Part shown: piece by piece, positions 56,880 to 64,000 of the stretch
Position numbering within the stretch: the stretch's first letter is position 1
Layout: every line of letters starts with the position of its first letter
Assembly (NCBI GenBank): GCA_008704415.1
Contig: VXIS01000220.1
Span: 18,355-82,354, forward strand
DNA: 64,000 nucleotides
Reading direction: 5' to 3'
DNA from: Sphaerosporella brunnea
Taxonomy: Eukaryota > Ascomycota > Pezizomycetes > Pezizales > Pyronemataceae
The notes under the pieces: generated by a model
Databases searched by the model: none
The model's input: only the letters and a program-made list of their open reading frames with translations
Told to the model about the DNA's origin: nothing
Translations under genes and position numbers: made by a program

Positions 56880-57510
56880 CGACGATCCGCAGTGCCGAGC
56901 AAGAAATTAAGAAGCTGGAGAAGACCATGGCCCTACTACGGTTCTCGGCCTTTGCGAGTGATTGGGTGGACACGGACGAAAGTGTCAACTCCTCGGAGTT
57001 GGCATAACAGACCAGACCCAGACACCTCCGCAGCCGTACGAATTGGGAAGATTGGGTAGACACCGATGAGAGTACTGCGGATTTGCTGTAATAAACTAGA
57101 CATCACGGCAGGCACGATGCGGCTGTAAGTTTTCTTTTTATTCATTTCTTGCAGACTCGGAGAAGATATTTAGCTGACACAGCATCAACGTTTGACAGAA
57201 AGCTGCACGTGCCGCTGAGCTCCGGCACAGGGCCAGACCACCACGACGAGGAGAACAGCGGACAGGCAATTCGAGCCAGTGAGCCTCCCGAACGTCTAAC
57301 CTTGACGAGGGAAAACAATATTACAACAGCCCTCGTGGCGAAGCGCCGTGCTGAGCAGGGGATCAAGAAGCTCGAGAGAAATACAGCCCTTTCCTCCGGT
57401 TTTTCGGCTTTGTGGAGGACGATACTGACGAAAGTGTCACCACGGCCGATTTGGCGGAACAAACCGGACACCACGGCAGGCCTGATCGCGTCGATACAGG
57501 CACAAGGGTG
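56880..57510 (+). repeat. Module with DTDES(V/T)..DL, three copies
   Basis: Plus strand: RSAEQEIKKLEKTMALLRFS ... DWVDTDESVNSSELA (about 56890-57005), DWVDTDESTADLL (about 57051-57090) and RAEQGIKKLERNTALS ... DTDESVTTADLAEQT (about 57350-57470). A CGGCAGGC/CACGATG tail is shared, and a related CGGCATGATCCAGCCGTAAG lies at about 58595. Stops and frameshifts separate the copies. These look like relics of one duplicated exon. Confidence 0.55.
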
Positions 57511-59608
57511 CACTTTCGGACGAAGGTGTGCAGGCAACGACAGGCGCCTACTACGGCCCCGACAGCGCGGAAAACCAGAGGCGATTACTAGGCTAGCGGT
57601 CGGACTTTCATTTCTGCAAACATACTTAAGTAGATACCGAGCTTATACGGTTTTGTAGCTGTAAATTTCAAAATAAAACCAATGTAAGAATAAAATAGGC
57701 GAGGTAGTGAGTGAGCCAGTGAGGATAGGCTTATTTTTGCGTTTGGGGAACCGCCCCTCAACCTCAGCACCCCACCCCCGGTCCTCAACACCGCCCTTTT
57801 ATAGTTGCCCATGCCGGTTCCTCCTCATTACCCTCGTACTCCTTTTCAGGTTCCATCAGTAGGGTCATGCTGTATCTGATACCAGCTCATTTGCTCAGTC
57901 TGTGGCCGCATGTTAACATGGATGTACGACAGCTTGTCCGCTTTCTCGGCGCCGAGGCAGTCCCCCTTCTTGTCGTGGACTAGATTCTTGGTAGAAATGC
58001 GCACTCAGAGGGCGCAGAATTTGAGAGTGTGTGCAAAAGGCGAAGAGCTACCTCTGCAAGCACGGAAGCAAATTGCGCACGCTCCTCTTAAAAGGAGATG
58101 GGAGTGATACTGGCAAGGTCCCAAGCAGAATTAAGCCGTGTAAAGGAGCCCTGTTTGCGGCAGTATTGGCTGAGTCCTTTGTGAGATTCTTATGGATTTT
58201 TGGAATAATTACTCGGCAAGAAACGTGTGGACTATCTGCTGGTCCTCAAAGCGTTGATGTTGGGGACCAAGACAAAAGGCCACAAGATGAATTTTTCTCA
58301 GTTGGATTTGCCGACGCTGGAAGAACAGCGGCAACAGCTTAGTTAGCAGTAGCTTTTGAAGTGTAGGTGCGCAGTATATTTTTACTACTCTGTGCTCTCG
58401 AATCCTCTCGCGAATATTAATTTTTATACAAGCTTATACTTCAGAAGAACAAACATCCAACATTCGTCATACAGCCGGCTAGAACGCCTCAAATCCATTA
58501 ATGAACGGTAATTCTGGACCCCTAGTTTTACCGATTTTGGTTCACCAACCCCCCAAAGCCCGACGCAGAGCATTGGTACTGCTGACCTGACGGCATGATC
58601 CAGCCGTAAGTTTGTCCTTTCTTTCTTGAGGCGCTTTATCTGAAAAGTCAATTTCTGACAGGATGAGGAGTGATCGGGGTCCCCGGCGGTGGCACTCTGT
58701 CTTTGTCGTTTGCTTTGTTGGCTGCTTTGCTACCTTCCCTTGTGTATCTTCACTTTTTTCACTTTGGTATTGAGCCGCGGGGGGGGGGGGGGGTTGCCAT
58801 AATCTAATCAGACGTTAAAGTTGATTACATGCAGACCGCTGCATGTGCCGACGATTTCTCTATCGCCATCAGGCTCCAGCAGCAGTACATGTTCCTTCAC
58901 TATCCTTTCCTGGTCAGCAACTGTTTTTCTAACAGGTTATTATTATCAACGGATGTTAGCTTGCCCCTCCTTTCGTGGAAAAATTTCCCAAAAACGGACG
59001 AAGCCCTCAGGCTGCGATTCTCAAGTACCTTGTAGGGTAGTTCAATTGCGAGACAATACAGTGTAGATTACGAGCTTCGATTCTAGGTTTCCTGGTATTA
59101 AAAAAAAAAAACGGCGTCTGGGGACTACCGAGAACTACAGGAGACACCAGTCTCTGTTCATCTCACTATTGTAGTACACATGCACAAAGCATCGTGTGGA
59201 AGTATAGATCCGTAAAACCAGTTGAGTTGTTACCGGTCGGGCATCCTTGCCTTAATCTTCTTGACGCAATGACCAGATACTGAAATCCCGTGTCCTGTTG
59301 GGAGAATTACTGTTTTTGTGTTCTGGACGCAATTTCGCCTTCCAAGAAACATCTTCGGCAAGTATTCACCTGGTAACCGGTCACATGAGGAAAGGAACAA
59401 GTCGCGAGGCATGCTGGAACCCTGTGTGCACGATCTTGAGCTTTGTGTCGACCCGTGCTAACTGTTAGGAGATTCCATCAGAGCCAGCTCCAGAGAACTG
59501 CAGCTTGTTTGCAGCCTGTATCGTGAATAAGCACGCCTGATTGACTTGATTTACAGGCAGCCAGGCGGCTGTTTAACATTTATCTATTTGTCCATCTCAG
59601 CTATGGTC
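57511..59608. other. Gene-free stretch
   Basis: No gene is supported. A G16 tract lies at about 58779-58794 and an A12 tract at about 59100-59111. Confidence 0.35.
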
Positions 59609-60882
59609 ATGCACTCGATGGTACAGCCGGTTAAGTTGAAAGATAAACGTCAAAAAGTCCGTTTATCTTTCGTTTAACACTGCCAATAAATTGTTCTATA
59701 GTATGTACGTTTGACTTTCGCTTGACTTTCGCTTGACTTTGGTTTGACTTTGGTTTGACTTTGGTTTGACTTTGGTTTGACTTTCGCTTGACTTTCGTTT
59801 GATTTTGATTGACTTTCGCTTGACTTTCGTTTGACTTTCGTTTGACTATTGCTTCACTTTTGTTTGACTTTTGCTTGACTTTCGTTTACTTTGATTAACT
59901 CTCATCAATATTGCATTCAATTCAAATGTTTACATAATCAGGCACTGTAAAAAAGACACCCCCGCCGTTTAACATCATCCCACCGTTCAACCGCCTTCTA
60001 GCCAATAGCTAATCATAGCCAACGGCTGTCAAAATGTTTAGAGAGAACTAGCAATTAATTAACAAGTGTCAGTATTTATCTAACCAAGTTGCTTGCGGAT
60101 GGGAGCTCACAAGGGCGAAGGATAAAATTACTCGTATCGTATGCGTAAAGGTATGTGCGCCATTAGCTAGCACAATATCGATGAAAGCAACACCTACCAG
60201 CGATAGCCCACGTGGCTCATAGCACCTATTCCCGCTGGCCTCAACTGGCGTACTGCCAGATGTTCGGAAATGAAGGCTGAGAGTGGAGAGGGAACAGAAG
60301 CGGGGCGAGCGGCGGCAGTGGAGCGAACGGTGGGGGTGCAGCGAGCATCGCCTGTCACGACGTCTTGGCCTGATCGAGGAAAGGGAGCGGGTGATCGTCT
60401 AAAAAAGCTGCAGGCGGGCGCAATGATGGCGGTGGTGGAAGCGAGGATGGTGGAAGGAAAGGTGAAGAAAGAGAAAGAGAAGGAGGAAGAGTTAAAGGTT
60501 GAGCAGGGGAATTAGATGGTGTACGTAAACTGATTACGTAAGGAGTGCAGTTAAACGTGGAAATAAACGGTGGAAATAAACTGTGGAGATAAACGGTGGA
60601 GGTACACGGCGAGCTGGAGCCCGAGCTAGCCAAGTTAAACGCTGGCATTTAATATTACCTTTTTTTTACTGTTTGACACGATGAATTCAACGGGCGTCAA
60701 ACGACGTGGCTGTCCCGATCAAACACTTTTATCGTTTGACTAAAAGAAATAAACGGCCGTCAAACGATGCGGCACCCATCACACACTTTTATTGTTTAAC
60801 ACGCAGAAATAAACAGGAGTCAAACGCAAAGTTCGTTTGAGTTTGGGTGCTACCATACAAACGGCTGTACCATAGAGTGCAT
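59609..60882. mobile_element. 1.27-kb TIR element with subterminal GTTTGAC repeats
   Basis: The 21-bp termini ATGCACTCGATGGTACAGCCG (59609-59629) and its inverse at 60862-60882 differ at one base. Inside the left end, about 59708-59895, some 18 copies of GTTTGACTTT/GCTTGACTTT are tandem. Inside the right end, at 60690-60835, the complementary GTCAAACG motif recurs four times. Inversely oriented subterminal repeats of this kind are typical transposase-binding sites of cut-and-paste elements. No target duplication is visible at these borders. The only internal frame is 81 codons. Confidence 0.65.
60270..60515 (+). CDS. 81-codon Glu/Lys-rich open frame inside the TIR element
   Basis: ATG at 60270; MKAESGEGTEAGRAAAVERT ... 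ending in a KEKEKEEELKVEQGN-like charged tail. It is a likely coiled or low-complexity segment. It could be the leftover of an element-encoded protein. No family is recognised. Confidence 0.3.
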   Translation: MKAESGEGTEAGRAAAVERTVGVQRASPVTTSWPDRGKGAGDRLKKLQAGAMMAVVEARMVEGKVKKEKEKEEELKVEQGN

Positions 60883-61209
60883 ACAAGACGCGAAAACATG
60901 AAAAATATACAGACAACCAGCAAAACAGGACAGCAAAATCAGACTAACAAAGGACGTAGATCTCATGGTCGGATACAGGGTGTGCTCTCATGCTCAAGGA
61001 CGTCGTTTTTAGACAGGTAGCCGTGAGGAAGCCTTCGGTGTTCAAGTGCGCGCTTACCTTGTTCCCCGCCTCTTCCTCCCTTCCTCGAAGTTCCGCCTCC
61101 TCCTCATCCAACCCGCCTTAAGTTTTCTTCGCTATTTTCGTCTATCTGAGAGAGTTCTGGAGCGACTCAAAGTCTCAGGCGTCATGCAGCAAGCCCTGGA
61201 GTCTGACCT

Positions 61210-61620
61210 GGCAGCGGGGCGGTCGATGCTGCTGGCACCACATGGTTTATCATCCCGCTAGCTCTAACCACCACCACCCTCCCACGAAAAATACCATCAC
61301 GCCACACCAAAACCTCCTCCAACGTACGGTTCGTTGATCTGGTATATGCTCGAGAGCAACGCCCGCTCGGCCACATCGGCAACAGGCTCCAGCAGCAGGA
61401 AGTGTATAACAACACACCCAGCCTTGAACCCCTCTCACGCGTCGAGATCCAACAGATGTTGGTCTTTCCTGGTTCCCTTCAGAAGATCTACAAACGCGGA
61501 GCCCCCGATTCCCTCGGGCTCATAGTTCCCGGTCGTCGTCACGCCACCATGCGGTGCGCTGCCCAATCGCAAAGCAACGAAGACGGATGGAGAACGCCCT
61601 TCCTCCTCCATCACGCCTAA
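61210..61620 (+). pseudogene. Open frame with GHIGNRLQQQ module, no start codon
   Basis: After a TGA the frame is open for about 137 codons to TAA 61618-61620. It contains VRFVDLVYAREQRPLGHIGN, then VEIQQMLVFPGSLQKIYKRG, and is convincingly protein-like but has no nearby ATG. It is either an internal/last exon or a relic. A similar module (G[HN]IANxxQQ followed by a GTAAGT donor) recurs at about 61990-62010 and 62150-62170. Confidence 0.45.
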
Positions 61621-61969
61621 ATACCTCACCTCTTCCCACCAACCTACTTCACACGCCAGGGAATGGGGGGGTTTGAGTGAGCGATATGGTGCCAGACGAG
61701 GGGCCAATGACCATGGAAGAGGAATCGAAAGGAGAGATAGGCAGGTCGCCGCGCACGCCCGATTCGCGACCTGCCAAGGCGACACCAGGGGCGAGCGACG
61801 GTCACTGGCCAATGGGCCTCAACAGCGTAAGCTATTGTGAAATAGCCTGGCCAGAAACGAATTTTTCTGACTTGTACATTCTTCGCAGATGTTTGTCTGC
61901 CGTGTGGCGTTTTGTCAAAACAGACGGATAGAACCTACGGGCCCATGCTCTGCTACCCCAATGCTACAG

Positions 61970-62240
61970 AGCAGGTTTGAGAGAAACCACCACCTGGGAA
62001 CATCGCCAACGGGAGCCAGCAACGGTAAGTGCTTTTCAAATATCCTTCATATAGCCTGAGTTTATTGACGCGGTGATGGTTCACAGATCTTCGGCGGGGG
62101 TTTGAACACCCAATGGCACTGAGGACACAAACATTTTCAAGAGCAAGGGCCAATTGGCCACATCGCCAATAGGCCCCAGCAGAAGTAAGTTCCCCCCAAA
62201 TCCGGTAGGTATGGTGGAAACCGTTGATCTGACGCATTTG
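61970..62240 (+). repeat. Repeated exon/intron module G(H/N)IANxxQQ|gtaagt
   Basis: PPGNIANGSQQR before GTAAGTGC (62011) and GPIGHIANRPQQ before GTAAGTTC (62170) resemble GHIGNRLQQQ at about 61366. Both introns end in GTTCACAG (62088 and 62250) and carry TTTGAxG-like 3' halves. The exon and intron were copied together. Confidence 0.55.
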
Positions 62241-62250
62241 AGGTTCACAG

Positions 62251-64000
62251 GTGTTGGCCCGCCCCTCCAGCCTGCCATGCAAATTTCTGTGGCATCCGTG
62301 ACGCGATTATCGAGGACATTCGTTCAGCATAACCACCGGGAAAGCAACGCTGTTGGGGAGATTGTTTTCCTCGGGAGAATCGAAAACGAAATAGAGGAGA
62401 AAGAAACGGACTGGCGCCGAGATCAACGTTTGCTGTTGATGTTTGCGATGTCAAAGCAGCCTGAGTCAACAAGTTCGCCTCATTCCTCCACTGCCCTCCT
62501 CGCCCTGGAGGCGAACGCCTTGTGGCGCTTGCCTTGCAGGCAGAGACTGGAACGCTCTTTTGAATATTACTTCTGGGTTTCAAATTTGCGCGTAAGGTAT
62601 AGATGATGCGGGGATTGGAGGTTTGAAGCTGAGCCCACTGCTGATGAGGCAGTCGGAATCAGCGCGGGCGGAGTGACGGCTGCACAGCACAATGAATTGT
62701 GACCTGGCCCTGGTGGCCACGGCTTTTATGTTGTTACGGGCTTGTTTCTTTCTTTTGTCTTCCCTATTATACTTTATTTTTGGTAGCTCGGGTGGCTGCA
62801 GTTGACCTATGAGATAGTATCAATAAGGGGGCGGACAGGATAGGGTAGGGGGTATGTCATGACCGTTCGCGATCGAATACAGACAAAAAAATTGGTTACA
62901 AGCAAAGCACAACGAATCCGGGGCAGCGAAAATCGTGGCGTTCCGCCTGAACGGCACCAGATCAGATGCGATCGAGCAGCTGTTCGGTGTGGGAGACGGA
63001 AGTTTTCACAACTGAGTTCCAACAATTTCCACAGGCAGCTAAGGGCCACCAACAAGCAGGTATACTTTTCCTGCAATCCTAAGGCACTAATAAAATGATT
63101 TACTCGACTGTTCTGGATTCGAACGCGTGCTACGAGCAGGATTCGAAGCACTGTGCCCCGGGTGTGTATTGGTGAATGAAGAAAGAAGAGTACTGAAAAT
63201 AGGCCAATTGGCAATGAAACTTCCATAAGCACTAAATTTGCTCTGCAAAATCTTTACAATATGAGATATCTACAATGTCTCATCCCGGCTGGAGCATGCC
63301 CCGTGGCATTGAGAATCCCAAGTTCGAAGATTCTAGGCCTTCCATTTCGCTCTGAGACAATGACGACGACGAAACAACTTTTCCGACCAAGGGCGATACT
63401 AGTTCCAGTAGGCGAAGTTGGAAATGGTCTCTCCGTCGACGACCGAGTACGGACTGTGCGTCGGGGAAAGGCTGTCAGTTCAAGGCAGAGAGATCCACGC
63501 TCATGATGCAACCATGTGGAGGAACCTCGACCAACCAGTTATCGCATAGAGCAAGTTCCTTCGTGCAAGAGCGGGGACGAAAAGAATCTTGGGGGAAGCG
63601 GAAAGTAAAAGTGCAAAAAGACCTTCTGATTTCAACACTTTCAACGGCTTCAATTAGATCGCACAGCGGAACAAGTGATTGCACATGCAAGTTCGATTCA
63701 AAATCGTATTTGTGTTTTTTTTGCGTTGTCCATTTTATTGTGTTTCGATTTGCCCCAACTTCCAGCCCGCCACAGCCAGAGGTCAAACCTATCTTTTTCC
63801 TCATATTCCACAGGACGGGTGTGGAGTGGAAACGAAAGAGATCATGCTGTAAAACGACAACATTCAACATTGATCAAAAAAGCTTATCGGAGCTGCTTAG
63901 AAGCACGCGCTACCTTGGAAGGGCTGTGCTGCATTGCTGTTGAGTGTCTGTATTAGCGGCCAATGGCCTCTGCCTCAACTCAGCTCCCTACTGATCCATA
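62251..64000. other. Right end of the window, no supported gene
   Basis: A plus stretch at 62251-62540 after the GTTCACAG acceptor is open and may belong to the preceding relic. Beyond it, frames overlap on both strands without domains. Two GGATTCGAA strings at 63113-63145 resemble tRNA T-arm sequence, but no cloverleaf forms. Confidence 0.35.

Noticed and set aside
63100..63150. Possible tRNA (GGATTCGAAC strings resembling the T-arm)
   Set aside because: No flanking stem pairing, anticodon arm or acceptor stem could be found at the right spacing.

Overview
The window looks like nuclear DNA of a filamentous ascomycete (Pezizomycotina). The evidence is short 43-72 bp introns with GT..AG ends and CTRAC/CTAAC-type branch sites, a fungal-type queuine tRNA-ribosyltransferase, an Hrq1-type RecQ helicase, a Mutator-like transposon remnant and a LINE remnant with an RNase H domain. 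The very low gene density and the many repeats suggest a repeat-rich genome, perhaps a Pezizomycete. That placement is inference only.

Layout. At 0.45-5.35 kb lie two conserved housekeeping genes, transcribed divergently from a 276-bp shared promoter: QTRT1/TGT on the minus strand and HRQ1 on the plus strand. From about 5.4 to 36 kb the sequence is almost entirely accessory. It holds a 1.1-kb Mutator-like deletion derivative with 104-bp TIRs and a 9-bp target duplication. It also holds several minisatellites, a diffuse dispersed-repeat family at 9.6-17.4 kb, a tandemly triplicated cyclophilin exon fragment, a 371-bp TIR element, a decayed LINE 3' end, two near-identical 142-bp TA-flanked MITEs, long A/T homopolymers, and a few unrecognised open frames.

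At 36.6-45.9 kb, two paralogous minus-strand genes of unknown function sit about 6 kb apart. The distal one (42597-44742) can be read as a fully open 15-exon model in which every intron is phase 0. Many of its introns share nearly identical 5' and 3' halves. Its upstream region is a tandem array of TATA-bearing units. The proximal copy (36697-38300) has gained an internal exon-pair duplication and decays at its 5' end. A third clear four-exon gene of unknown function lies at 48039-49005.

From about 50 to 62.5 kb the DNA is a mosaic of short coding-like modules. Each module occurs two to four times, directly or inverted, often beside splice-site-like sequence. A 1.27-kb element with TIRs and subterminal repeats lies at 59.6-60.9 kb. 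Local amplification of exon/intron modules recurs across the window (cyclophilin fragment, the 36-45 kb family, the 50-62 kb mosaic) and is its most unusual property. No tRNA, rRNA or CRISPR was recognised.
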